A stretch of 13,367 bases of DNA. It comes from Clostridia bacterium. Its GTDB lineage: Bacteria; Bacillota; Clostridia; CAKSNL01; HGM11501. The translations under genes and the position numbers were made by a program. This document shows positions 1 to 7,171 of the stretch, piece after piece. Each line of letters begins with the position of its first letter. Position 1 is the first letter of the stretch. Below the pieces are notes generated by a model. The model was given only the letters and a program-made list of their open reading frames with translations. It ran no database searches and was not told where the DNA came from. Location: positions 1 to 13,367 of the forward strand of contig JAUNRD010000022.1 of NCBI GenBank assembly GCA_030535815.1. The letters run 5' to 3'.

Positions 1-280
1 GAATTACTAAAATTTCATCGCTTTTTGCATCAAATTCCCAGGCCGCCTTATCATATCCGTCTGCCGCCTTTTGGTTTATTATGGCAGAGGCTAAAACCTT
101 GCCTTCTTCCTCCAGAACATAAAGTGTTCCTTCCGAAAGTGCCGAAAGCGCCGTTTTTTCCACGGGATAAATTCCCCTTATCCAGCCGGTTGTAACCTTT
201 CCCGCTTCTTCAAGAGACAGGATTTCTTCATATATTGAAACTATTTTTTGTATATCGCACTCTTTCGCTTTACGTATCAT
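1..280 (-). CDS. GNAT-family N-acetyltransferase, N-terminal part (runs off the window)
   Basis: The frame starts with ATG at 280 and stays open to the window edge, giving about 93 residues of the N-terminus. It opens MIRKAKECDIQKIVSIYEEI, the usual beta1-alpha1 start of GNAT acetyltransferases. Later come the strand LYVLEEEGKVLASAIIN and a segment DKAAWEFDAKSDEILVI, which lies just before where the acetyl-CoA binding motif A should be. That motif is outside the window, so neither acyl-CoA binding nor substrate can be judged. The start codon overlaps the stop of the upstream HAD gene by four bases (ATGA), so it is probably translationally coupled as the third gene of a transporter - nucleotidase - acetyltransferase operon. 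The family call is fairly safe; the substrate is unknown. Confidence 0.75.
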   Translation of the reverse strand, partial: MIRKAKECDIQKIVSIYEEILSLEEAGKVTTGWIRGIYPVEKTALSALSEGTLYVLEEEGKVLASAIINQKAADGYDKAAWEFDAKSDEILVI

Positions 281-966
281 TTTATTTTCTCCAGTACATC
301 ATAAACTCCTGAAAGGGACTTTATCTCATAGTCAATTTTTATATCGGTTTTGTTTTCTATGCCGCCGGGATTGTACCAGCAACAAATAATTCCCGCATTG
401 TTTCCTCCACGCATATCGCTTGAAAGTGAATCGCCGATGATTATGGTTTTTTCCAAATCAACATTTCCGATTTTCTTAAAGCAATAGTCAAAATATTCCT
501 TTTCCGGCTTGGGGCATCCCACAGCATCTGAAATAAAAACTCCGTCCACCACATCGCCAAGTCCCGAATCTGTAATTTTCATGGTCTGAGGCTTAACGTG
601 ACCGTTGGTTACAATATACTGACGATATTTTCCCTTAAGAGAAGTAACAACTTGGAGTGAATTATCCTGAAGCACATACTTTTCCCCAAGATAGGTAAGA
701 TATGTTTCGTTAAGCTTTTCAACATCGCAGGAAAAGTTTGTTATCTTGAAAAGCTCGTAAAAACGGCGTGTAAAAACATCCTTGCGCTCTATTTCTCCCT
801 TTTCGTACATTTTCCAGCACTTGTCGTTTATTTCGGAATAAAGGGAAATTTCATCATCGGTTATATCTATGCCAAAATCAGCAAAGGCAGCCTTAATTGC
901 CTTTTTTTCCGATGCCTTAAAATCCATCAATGTTCCGTCGATATCCCATAAAATCAAATCTATCAT
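277..966 (-). CDS. yjjG: HAD-superfamily hydrolase, YjjG-type noncanonical nucleotidase
   Basis: A 229-residue HAD subfamily IA phosphatase with all four motifs. Motif I is DIDGT (D8 nucleophile, D10 acid/base) followed by LMDF, typical of YjjG/YfnB proteins. Motif II is VTNGH (T120, N121), motif III has K153 in CPKPEKEYF, and motif IV is GDSLSSD (D179, D184). A helical C1-type cap lies between about residues 16 and 100. YjjG-family enzymes dephosphorylate noncanonical or damaged pyrimidine nucleoside monophosphates in the cytoplasm, which is the likely role here, although HAD substrates cannot be read reliably from sequence. AAAGGAG lies upstream of the ATG. The gene overlaps the transporter stop (ATGA at 963-966) and the acetyltransferase start (277-280), so all three are probably one transcript. 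Length and motifs indicate an intact gene. Confidence 0.85.
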   Translation of the reverse strand: MIDLILWDIDGTLMDFKASEKKAIKAAFADFGIDITDDEISLYSEINDKCWKMYEKGEIERKDVFTRRFYELFKITNFSCDVEKLNETYLTYLGEKYVLQDNSLQVVTSLKGKYRQYIVTNGHVKPQTMKITDSGLGDVVDGVFISDAVGCPKPEKEYFDYCFKKIGNVDLEKTIIIGDSLSSDMRGGNNAGIICCWYNPGGIENKTDIKIDYEIKSLSGVYDVLEKIK

Positions 967-1874
967 ACATTTTCTCCTTTTTTCTTATCGGGAAGCTGGG
1001 CAATTATTATAGCTACGAAAATTGCCGCACAGCCAAGAAGCTTTATAAGCTTGGCAGGATTCTCGTCAGGCTGAAGCATCATTCCCGAAAGAAGTGCAAA
1101 TACAGATTCCAAGCTCATAATCATAGATGCAACGGTGGGATCGGTGTATTTCTGTCCCACAATCTGCAGGGTGTAGGCAATGCCTGATGACATAACACCT
1201 GCATAGAGTATCGGAATTGCCGCATCAATTATTGCATTAAGAGATGGCTTTTCAAAAATAAACATAAGAACCGTTGCAAGAATTGCCGTAACGAAAAACT
1301 GAATACAGGAAAGCCTCACACCGTCAACCTTGGGCGAAAAATAGTCAATTACCATAATGTGTACCGCAAAAACAAAGGCGCATATCAAAACCATAAAGGT
1401 TCCCGCATTAAAGGAAAATTTTTCTGTTAAAAGGTAAAGCCCTAAAAGGGCAATTATAACGCCGATCCATACCTTTATGCCGACTTTCTTTCCGAAAAAC
1501 AATCCTGCAACAGGAACAATAAGTATGTACAGCGCTGTTATAAAGCCCGCATCACCCGCCGATGCATCAAGCCACATACCAAACTGCTGAAAGCCCGATG
1601 CCGCACAGAGCACGATACCGCACAAAACGCCGCCCTTTATGAGTGTTTTCTTCTCCGCCTTATCCGCCTTTTTGTATGTACCGTTTCTTTTCTTTAATGC
1701 ATCCATAAACATAATTACGGGGATAAGCACGATGCATCCTATATATGAACGGGATGCAAGATAGGTAAAGGGATCAACAAGGTCTGTTCCTTCGCTTTGC
1801 GCAACGAAGGTTGTTCCCCATAAAAGTGCCGCAATAAGCAGACATATATTTCCTTTAAGCTGTGATTTTTTCAT
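963..1874 (-). CDS. EamA/DMT-family membrane transporter
   Basis: A 303-residue, strongly hydrophobic protein with the two-fold EamA repeat of the drug/metabolite transporter superfamily and about ten predicted membrane helices. The first repeat begins LLIAALLWGTTFVAQ near residues 12-26 and includes the conserved stretch DAGFITALYILIVPVAG (about 108-124). The second begins near residue 158. The C-terminus is short and basic (DKKKGENV). Family members export or exchange amino acids, nucleotide-like metabolites or other small molecules; the substrate is unknown. It is the first gene of a three-gene operon, with a near-consensus promoter at 1915-1943 and AAAGGAC upstream of the ATG. Coupling to a YjjG-type nucleotidase makes a nucleoside or base-analogue substrate conceivable, but that is inference only. 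Confidence 0.88.
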   Translation of the reverse strand: MKKSQLKGNICLLIAALLWGTTFVAQSEGTDLVDPFTYLASRSYIGCIVLIPVIMFMDALKKRNGTYKKADKAEKKTLIKGGVLCGIVLCAASGFQQFGMWLDASAGDAGFITALYILIVPVAGLFFGKKVGIKVWIGVIIALLGLYLLTEKFSFNAGTFMVLICAFVFAVHIMVIDYFSPKVDGVRLSCIQFFVTAILATVLMFIFEKPSLNAIIDAAIPILYAGVMSSGIAYTLQIVGQKYTDPTVASMIMSLESVFALLSGMMLQPDENPAKLIKLLGCAAIFVAIIIAQLPDKKKGENV

Positions 1875-1914
1875 TTAAACCGTCCTTTCTTATGCCTTTC
1901 GGACAACAGAGTTA

Positions 1915-1943
1915 ATTATAGCACAGCTATCGGCGTTTTTCAA
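1915..1943 (-). promoter_or_regulatory. Sigma-A promoter for the transporter - yjjG - acetyltransferase operon
   Basis: On the minus strand there is a -35 box TTGAAA (1938-1943), a 17-base spacer and a perfect -10 box TATAAT (1915-1920). Transcription should begin near 1908, about 35 bases before the transporter ATG. The position between the preceding terminator and the first gene supports the call. Confidence 0.85.
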
Positions 1944-1959
1944 CAGTAAATTACAACAA

Positions 1960-1981
1960 AACCCTCCCGTCAGGGAGGGTT
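1960..1981 (-). terminator. Intrinsic terminator after the lipoprotein gene
   Basis: A perfect 9-base-pair stem (AACCCTCCC / GGGAGGGTT) with a 4-base loop begins a few bases past the lipoprotein stop. On the minus strand it is followed by a T-rich tract (TTTTGTTG). It separates the lipoprotein unit from the next promoter at 1915-1943. The plus strand has no T-tract, so it works in one direction only. Confidence 0.88.
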
Positions 1982-1986
1982 ATATA

Positions 1987-2826
1987 TCAGAACTCTTCTT
2001 TTAATTCGCCGGTAACCGAATCATAAATCATTCCTTTTACAGGCGTATCTTTTCCGTATTCATACTGAATGTATGAAATTTCCGCCTTTTCCTCATCGTA
2101 TCCTGTTTCAAAAACGTAGCGCACTCCGTCAATTATATGCTCGGCTGTGCCGACAAAATAAGGAAAATATCCCGAAAACTCATCCTTTCGGGAAAGCATG
2201 GCGTTTGAAACCTCAACGGAAACGCCAAGGTCTGTCAGAAGCTCATGGGAAAAGTCTCCGTATTCTCCGATTTCGGCTTTGCGTCCTATCCCTTCAAGAT
2301 ATCTTTTTGCATAAAGACGCTCCCCTGCTGAGCAGAGAGTATAAGCATCGCCGCTTTTGCTTCTGCCCTCGTAGATGGCATAAGTTTCATCGTCAAACAT
2401 TTTTCTTACAGACTCAGTATATCCTGCCCCATCTTCCGGCATTAAATACTCTTCTACTTTACCCTCTTCGTCAAATGTTATACGGCAGGGAATTGCACCC
2501 GAGCCCGACACCTTTACAAAGTTGCCGTTTTCAAAGCCGTATTCGCCGTAGCTTGCAAAAAGGGAAACCACTCTCTTTCCGTTTTCGGTTTTATCCGTAA
2601 GTATAAGGTGTCCTTCCGCCACACATTCACCCTCAAGGTAGTGACCGGAATTATAAGCAAGAATTGCAGAAGAAACCATTATATCCGCCTCATTAGTACC
2701 GGTTGATACAAAAATTGCCGTGGGGCCGTCTGCCCCGCCGATTATTCCGATGGATTTGTTTTCACTGCAGGCGATGAGTGTAAAAGCCATAAGCACCGCC
2801 AAAAACAAAACAAATATTTTCTTCAT
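1987..2826 (-). CDS. Lipoprotein carrying an OadB-like IGIIGGADGPTAIF segment
   Basis: A 279-residue predicted lipoprotein of unknown function. A basic N-terminus and hydrophobic core are followed by lipobox LIAC with Cys20 as the lipidation site, so it should be anchored on the outer face of the membrane. Directly after the cysteine comes IGIIGGADGPTAIFV (residues 26-40), which closely resembles the conserved signature of the beta subunit of sodium-pumping decarboxylases (OadB/GcdB), yet the rest of the protein is neither polytopic nor OadB-like. Residues about 65-145 (EGHLIL, LFASYGEYGFENGNF, VSGSGAIP, PEDGAGYTESV) resemble, from memory, an extracellular domain found beside M56/BlaR1 proteins in Clostridia. 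Residues 146-279 are not recognised. ATG at 2826 is preferred over GTG at 2829 because GGAGG is 7 bases away rather than 4. It overlaps the upstream stop by one base (TGATG), indicating coupling. No enzymatic role is assigned. Confidence 0.8.
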   Translation of the reverse strand: MKKIFVLFLAVLMAFTLIACSENKSIGIIGGADGPTAIFVSTGTNEADIMVSSAILAYNSGHYLEGECVAEGHLILTDKTENGKRVVSLFASYGEYGFENGNFVKVSGSGAIPCRITFDEEGKVEEYLMPEDGAGYTESVRKMFDDETYAIYEGRSKSGDAYTLCSAGERLYAKRYLEGIGRKAEIGEYGDFSHELLTDLGVSVEVSNAMLSRKDEFSGYFPYFVGTAEHIIDGVRYVFETGYDEEKAEISYIQYEYGKDTPVKGMIYDSVTGELKEEF

Positions 2827-3464
2827 CACTCCGCCTCCTTTATAAGTTCAAGAGCCACTTTCCTTGCATTTTCAAAAACAGATGCATCTTTATACTCTTC
2901 TTCCAGTAATATAAGATATAAATCATCCGCAGTAAAACCCTTTATTTCGAGGTAAGCGCTGTCCTTTAAGCTTACCGCACCCGGAAATCCCGACACTACA
3001 AGATGCTTATCCGCATCAATTTCAGCAGCCCACAAATCGGACTGCATCACATACTTCCCCGACATAGCAAGAATCATACTTGCAAGGCTTTTATCCGCTA
3101 AAACAAGGCAGACATCCTCTTCCTTTGCAAGCATTTTTTCCAAGGTTGCCGTCATTGTGTTAATATACTGAGGATCATTAAGCCCGCCGTAGCAAAACTG
3201 GTCAAACAAAAGCTTAACCTCACCGTCGCCTGTAACATCGTCGCAAAGGTCGGAAAGCGAATATATTAAATCGGCATAGTCACTTCCAATGTAAGCTTCC
3301 CCCACATAGAAAAGCCTTATGTCATATTCCTCTTTCGTTGCAAAATGAACTACCGTACAAACGATGGCAATAACAATTAAAAGAGCAATTATTATGTGCC
3401 ACTTATAATAGTCCTTTATGTATTCAATTTTCTGAGACGTTGTCATATCCTTACTCATTGCCAT
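2826..3464 (-). CDS. Single-pass membrane protein of unknown function
   Basis: A 212-residue protein with a short charged N-terminus (TTSQKIEYIKDYYKWH) and one clear transmembrane helix at about residues 23-42. An acidic, mixed alpha/beta domain of about 165 residues follows and is predicted to lie outside the cell. The KIEYIKDYYKWH lead-in resembles other uncharacterised clostridial membrane proteins, but I do not recognise a named domain. The start has a well-spaced GAGGTGA; the second ATG, two codons later, is less well placed. It is the first gene of a two-gene unit with promoter 3482-3510, and its stop overlaps the start of the lipoprotein gene. The two products are therefore probably made together and may act together at the membrane surface. 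Function unknown. Confidence 0.8.
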   Translation of the reverse strand: MAMSKDMTTSQKIEYIKDYYKWHIIIALLIVIAIVCTVVHFATKEEYDIRLFYVGEAYIGSDYADLIYSLSDLCDDVTGDGEVKLLFDQFCYGGLNDPQYINTMTATLEKMLAKEEDVCLVLADKSLASMILAMSGKYVMQSDLWAAEIDADKHLVVSGFPGAVSLKDSAYLEIKGFTADDLYLILLEEEYKDASVFENARKVALELIKEAE

Positions 3465-3481
3465 AAAATCACCTCATAACA

Positions 3482-3510
3482 AGTATAGCATAAAAAAATC
3501 AGTTTGTACA
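3482..3510 (-). promoter_or_regulatory. Extended -10 promoter for the membrane protein - lipoprotein unit
   Basis: On the minus strand there is a -10 box TATACT (3482-3487) preceded by TGC (extended -10), and a weaker -35 TGTACA (3505-3510) with a 17-base spacer. It lies between the glp operon terminator and the first gene, where a promoter is needed. Confidence 0.7.
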
Positions 3511-3514
3511 GACG

Positions 3515-3542
3515 AAAAAACACACCCATCAGGTGTGTTTTT
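3515..3542 (-). terminator. Intrinsic terminator of the glp operon
   Basis: Stem CACACC/GGTGTG with a 5-base loop, extended by A/T pairs. On the minus strand it ends in a T6 run, a few bases beyond the glpP stop. It closes the G3P operon and insulates the downstream membrane-protein unit. Confidence 0.88.
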
Positions 3543-3547
3543 GAATT

Positions 3548-4090
3548 TTATTCCCAAAGCTCACTCTTTCCTGTGGATACCGCAGAAGCACCCGCTGATA
3601 AAGCAGAATAAATTTCTGCCTTTTCCTCGATAAGACCGCCTGCGATAACGGGGATTTTTATCGTTTCCTTAAGGCGTTTAATTTCCCTTGTGACAAGGGC
3701 GGGCATAACCTCAATCATATCGGGGCGTGCCGTTTTGACGGATTCGACAGCCGTATCAAAGGAGTGGGAATCCACAATGAAAAATCGCTGAACGGTTAAA
3801 AGCCCTGCTTCCTTGGCAGACTTTACAATTCCGCTTCGTGTGGTAATTACTCCGTCGGCTTTGAATCTTGCCAGAGCCTCCATTCCCACCTTGTCTTTTC
3901 CGAGGCCTTCGGTAAAATCCACGTGGACGAAAATTGTTTTTTTCGCCTCGTGGGCTTTTTTTATTGTTTCTTTAAGCGTCAGAAGGTCGGAATTTAATAA
4001 AAAGATGTGTGAAATCGCACTTTTTAATGCTTTTTCAAAACCTTTTTCATCCCTTACCGCCGCAATTACGGGATTATCGGAAAAATCCAT
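3548..4090 (-). CDS. glpP: Glycerol-3-phosphate responsive antiterminator GlpP
   Basis: A 180-residue GlpP-family protein (G3P_antiterm). Conserved blocks are visible in order: HVDFTEGL, DGVITTRSGIVKSAKEAG, VQRFFIVDSHS, IEVMPAL, IPVIAGGLI and ALSAGASAVSTGKSELW. These form a TIM-barrel-like fold with a phosphate-binding C-terminal part. In Bacillus subtilis GlpP binds G3P and prevents termination in leader RNAs of glp genes; the same role is inferred here. ATG at 4090 is chosen over the in-frame TTG at 4096 because GAGGG lies 8 bases from the ATG but only 2 from the TTG. It is the last gene of the G3P oxidation operon, 25 bases after the DUF1667 gene and just before a terminator. Its likely target is the hairpin at 7172-7222 in the leader of the same transcript. 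The length is typical for the family. Confidence 0.93.
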   Translation of the reverse strand: MDFSDNPVIAAVRDEKGFEKALKSAISHIFLLNSDLLTLKETIKKAHEAKKTIFVHVDFTEGLGKDKVGMEALARFKADGVITTRSGIVKSAKEAGLLTVQRFFIVDSHSFDTAVESVKTARPDMIEVMPALVTREIKRLKETIKIPVIAGGLIEEKAEIYSALSAGASAVSTGKSELWE

Positions 4091-4115
4091 ATCCAACGCC
4101 CTCTTTCAAGTAAAA

Positions 4116-4469
4116 TTAAAGCTCGGCATCGCCGGTTGCAATTACATCTGCTCCGGTGCCTAAAATATCCTTTATTATAATATCGCCCGTTTTTACCGAT
4201 TTGTCAAGAACTATTTTATTAATTTCCTTCATACAGTCGAATAAAAGCTCCTTGGGCACTGCCGCATTTGTTCTTACGGGCACCATTATGTCGCTATTGG
4301 TTGCAACAGTTGTGGTAAGTGTTCTTTTAGGGCAGGTAAGCTCGTCTGTTACATAAGCAACACCGCGCTTGCAGGTGTGACCTTCGATATTTATAATTTC
4401 ACTGCCCTCAAACTCGGCGTGAATCTGACAGCCCTTGGGGCATACTATACAGGTAAAATCTCTTTTCAT
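4116..4469 (-). CDS. DUF1667 protein, small multi-cysteine partner of the G3P oxidoreductase
   Basis: A 117-residue protein matching DUF1667. The N-terminus carries CIVCPKGC (C7, C10, C14), followed by C33 in GHTCKRG and C46 in LTCPKRT. This spacing suggests an iron-sulfur or other metal site. The C-terminal half (PVRTNAAVPKELL, DIIIKDILGTGADVIAT) is typical of the family. DUF1667 genes regularly sit next to GlpA-like and pyridine-nucleotide oxidoreductase genes in Firmicutes, which is the arrangement here. An electron-transfer role in the complex, comparable in position to GlpC of proteobacteria, is inferred and not shown. The start overlaps the upstream stop by one base (TAATG), with GGAGG 7 bases before the ATG. 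Confidence 0.88.
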   Translation of the reverse strand: MKRDFTCIVCPKGCQIHAEFEGSEIINIEGHTCKRGVAYVTDELTCPKRTLTTTVATNSDIMVPVRTNAAVPKELLFDCMKEINKIVLDKSVKTGDIIIKDILGTGADVIATGDAEL

Positions 4470-5716
4470 TATTTAGCCTCCAGACCAACGGTGATTTCAC
4501 CGGATTTGATTTTTTCAACGGTTTCCTTTTTAAGTGTTATCTCTTCCATTTCGCCGGGTGCGGCACCGATTGCCTTTTTGGAGAAGATTACTTCCTCGCC
4601 GTCCTTCACCGTAAAGGTGACATTCTTAAACACGTCGGAAACTCTGAAATACATCTTAACGTCTGTGTCCGCAGTTATTCTCTGGGGGACGGTATAGCGT
4701 ACCTTTCCGTCGGTTTTAATTTTTATATCTCTTGTTTTCTCAAGACCGGACTTTACATATTCTGCCGCCGCGCAACCTGCTGTTTCAGCCTCTTTTGAAG
4801 CAAAGTCAGCAAGGTCGTGAACGTGAAGCACGTTACCTGCGGCAAAAACGCCGTCGGTACCTGTTTCTCTGTTCTGGTCAACAAAGGCTCCGTTTGTTAT
4901 GGGGTCAAGAGCAATGCCTGCAGAGGTCGTAAGCTCGTTTTCGGGAATAAGACCAACGGATAAAAGAAGGGTATCGCAGGGGATAAATTCCTCTGTTTCC
5001 TTGATGGGGCATCTCTTTTCATCAACCCTTGCGATTGTTACGCCCGTAACTCTCTTTTCGCCGTGTACCTTAACTACGGTATGAGAAAGCTTTAAGGGAA
5101 TGTTAAAGTCATTTAAGCACTGCTCGATATTTCTTGCAAGACCGCCGGAGTATGGCATAAGCTCGCAAACCGCCTTAACGTGAGCACCCTCTAAGGTCAT
5201 TCTTCTTGCCATAATAAGCCCGATATCGCCACTGCCTAAAATTACAACCTCACGGCCGGGGAGATAACCCTTTATATTAACAAATTTCTGTGCCGCACCT
5301 GCGGTGAACACGCCTGCAGGTCTTGTTCCCGAAATGGAGAGAGCACCACGGGGCCTTTCACGGCAACCCATACAGAGGATTATGCTCTTTGCCTCAATTT
5401 CAACAACGCCCTTTTCTGAATTTAAGGCAACTATATTTTTGTTTTCATCTATGGAAAGGACGGTGGTATCTGTCATATAGGGAATGTTTCTCTTTTCAAC
5501 TTCATCCTTATAGCGCTTTGCATATTCGGGGCCCGTTAATTCCTCACCGAAATTATGAAGACCGAAGCCGTTATGAATGCACTGCTTAAGTATTCCGCCA
5601 AGGGCATTTTCACGCTCTAAAATAAGAACATCCTTACATCCTGCGTCATATGCCGCTACTGCCGCCGCCATACCTGCAGGACCGCCGCCGATTACAACAA
5701 CATCCTTTTTAAGCAT
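4469..5716 (-). CDS. FAD/NAD(P)-dependent oxidoreductase of the G3P dehydrogenase system
   Basis: A 415-residue two-dinucleotide-domain flavoprotein. An N-terminal FAD motif GGGPAG (10-15) is followed by CMGCRERPRG with a CxxC (C115, C118). A second Rossmann motif GSGDIG (161-166) should bind NAD(P), and TDGVFAAGNVLHVHD (287-301) is the second FAD contact. The last 80 or so residues form a beta-rich tail (DVKMYFRV, VTFTVKDGEEVIF). The protein belongs to the family that pairs with GlpA-like dehydrogenases and DUF1667 proteins, and probably passes electrons from G3P oxidation to a pyridine nucleotide or another carrier. Its start lies inside the end of the upstream gene (8-base overlap), while its stop overlaps the DUF1667 start, so the proteins are probably made in fixed ratio. 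The Shine-Dalgarno sequence at its own start is weak, which also fits coupling. Confidence 0.88.
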   Translation of the reverse strand: MLKKDVVVIGGGPAGMAAAVAAYDAGCKDVLILERENALGGILKQCIHNGFGLHNFGEELTGPEYAKRYKDEVEKRNIPYMTDTTVLSIDENKNIVALNSEKGVVEIEAKSIILCMGCRERPRGALSISGTRPAGVFTAGAAQKFVNIKGYLPGREVVILGSGDIGLIMARRMTLEGAHVKAVCELMPYSGGLARNIEQCLNDFNIPLKLSHTVVKVHGEKRVTGVTIARVDEKRCPIKETEEFIPCDTLLLSVGLIPENELTTSAGIALDPITNGAFVDQNRETGTDGVFAAGNVLHVHDLADFASKEAETAGCAAAEYVKSGLEKTRDIKIKTDGKVRYTVPQRITADTDVKMYFRVSDVFKNVTFTVKDGEEVIFSKKAIGAAPGEMEEITLKKETVEKIKSGEITVGLEAK

Positions 5717-7148
5717 TTTTTACACCGCCCTTCGTTCTTTCAAAGTTTATGCCGGAGCCTTCGCCTGTCTTTGTGACATCCTCATAAGCAACTCCGGAAA
5801 TTTTCGCGATAAGCTCTGTTACGGAAGGTGAACAGAAGCCGCCCTGACAGCGACCCATTCCGCTTCTTGTTCTTCTCTTTACGCCATCTAAATCCTTTGC
5901 CTTGGGGTTAAGAGTAAGTGCATCTATTATTTCGCCTTCTGTAATTTCCTCACAACGACAAACGATTCTTCCGTAGGAAGGACGCTCCTTTATAAGGGCG
6001 TTCTTTTCATCTTTGGAAAGTGCTTTGAAGAAGTCCATTGGACGTCTTACGGGATTAAAGTCCTTATTTTCTTCCTTTTTAAGCCCCATACCAAATAAAA
6101 GCTCAGCGATATGCTCCGCAATTGCAGGGGATGCAGAAAGGCCGGGTGATTCAATCCCCATTGCGGCAACATAGTTATCCTTTGCCGTAATTTCAAAATC
6201 GCCGGTGTTTCCTACTGCACGAAGACCTGCGAAAGAAGTAATTACCTTCCTCATATCAATGCCCTTTACGCTTCGCATAGCCTGACTTCTGATTTTTGCT
6301 GCACCCTCGTCGGTGGTTTCAATATCTGTTTTATCCTCAATATCATCGGCGGTGGGACCTAAGAGCAGATTTCCGTCAACTGTGGGAGAAACAAGGATGC
6401 CCTTACCCTTGGCAGAGGGTGTTACGAAAACGGTGCTTTTAACAAGGGAGCCCTGCGCCTTATCCATTACAAAATATTCGCCCTTTCTGGGGTGAGTGGA
6501 AAAGTGAGAAGCTTCTAAATTCTTATTAAGCTCATCTGCAAATAAACCTGCGGCATTTACAACGAAAGATGCCTCAACGGTTTCATTATCGGATGCGATT
6601 ATGTACTTTCCTTCGCCCTTTTCGATGTTTTTAACGTTAAAATTAGTCTTAAGCTCACAGCCGTTATCCATTGCGTTACCCATTGCGGCAATGGCAAGAC
6701 CATAGGGGCAGATGATTGCACCTGTTGTAGCGTGAAGCGCACCAACAGCATCATCGCCTATATTGGGTTCAACCTTAATAAGCTCTTCACGGTTTAAGAT
6801 AAAAAGACCCTTAACACCGTTTTTAACTCCGCGCTCGTAAAGCTCTTCTACAGTTTTCATATCCTCATCGTCAAAAGCTAAAACTAAAGAGCCGTTCCTT
6901 ATATATTTAACGCCAAGCTCCGATGCCACCTTTTCCATCATTTCTGAGCCCTTTACGTTAAAGTAAGCCTTTTTAGATCCTTCCTTTGCGTCAAAGCCCG
7001 CGTGAACAATGGCACTGTTTGCCTTACTTGTTCCCATAGCAACGTCGTTTTCCTTCTCAAGGACAACGCATTTTAAGTTGTAGCGGGAAAGCTCTCTTGC
7101 CGTGAGAGCGCCGATAACTCCGGCACCAATTATCGCCACATCGTACAT
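5709..7148 (-). CDS. glpA: GlpA-like FAD-dependent glycerol-3-phosphate dehydrogenase with C-terminal [2Fe-2S] domain
   Basis: A 479-residue enzyme predicted to oxidise sn-glycerol-3-phosphate to dihydroxyacetone phosphate. The N-terminal FAD-binding Rossmann motif is GAGVIG (8-13), within a DAO-type fold that includes SKANSAIVHAGFDA and LLLGPTADDIED. The C-terminal BFD-like domain has CRC (C397, C399) and CQGGFC (C434, C439), the usual ligands of a [2Fe-2S] cluster. The chosen ATG at 7148 gives the standard MYDVAIIGAG start with AAAGGA upstream. An in-frame ATG at 7184 would place the start inside the leader terminator and is rejected. This is the first structural gene after the GlpP-type leader, and its 3' end overlaps the next gene. 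No glycerol kinase or facilitator gene is present in the operon, so G3P may come from elsewhere. It is not the aerobic GlpD type, which lacks this Fe-S tail. Confidence 0.9.
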   Translation of the reverse strand: MYDVAIIGAGVIGALTARELSRYNLKCVVLEKENDVAMGTSKANSAIVHAGFDAKEGSKKAYFNVKGSEMMEKVASELGVKYIRNGSLVLAFDDEDMKTVEELYERGVKNGVKGLFILNREELIKVEPNIGDDAVGALHATTGAIICPYGLAIAAMGNAMDNGCELKTNFNVKNIEKGEGKYIIASDNETVEASFVVNAAGLFADELNKNLEASHFSTHPRKGEYFVMDKAQGSLVKSTVFVTPSAKGKGILVSPTVDGNLLLGPTADDIEDKTDIETTDEGAAKIRSQAMRSVKGIDMRKVITSFAGLRAVGNTGDFEITAKDNYVAAMGIESPGLSASPAIAEHIAELLFGMGLKKEENKDFNPVRRPMDFFKALSKDEKNALIKERPSYGRIVCRCEEITEGEIIDALTLNPKAKDLDGVKRRTRSGMGRCQGGFCSPSVTELIAKISGVAYEDVTKTGEGSGINFERTKGGVKNA

Positions 7149-7171
7149 TTTATCATTTCCTTTCTTTACAT

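Noticed and set aside
2073..2600. 175-codon open frame on the plus strand opposite the lipoprotein gene
   Set aside because: Antisense to a convincing lipoprotein gene; its composition (rich in Arg, Leu, Pro, Phe) is that of a shadow frame, with no recognisable domain.
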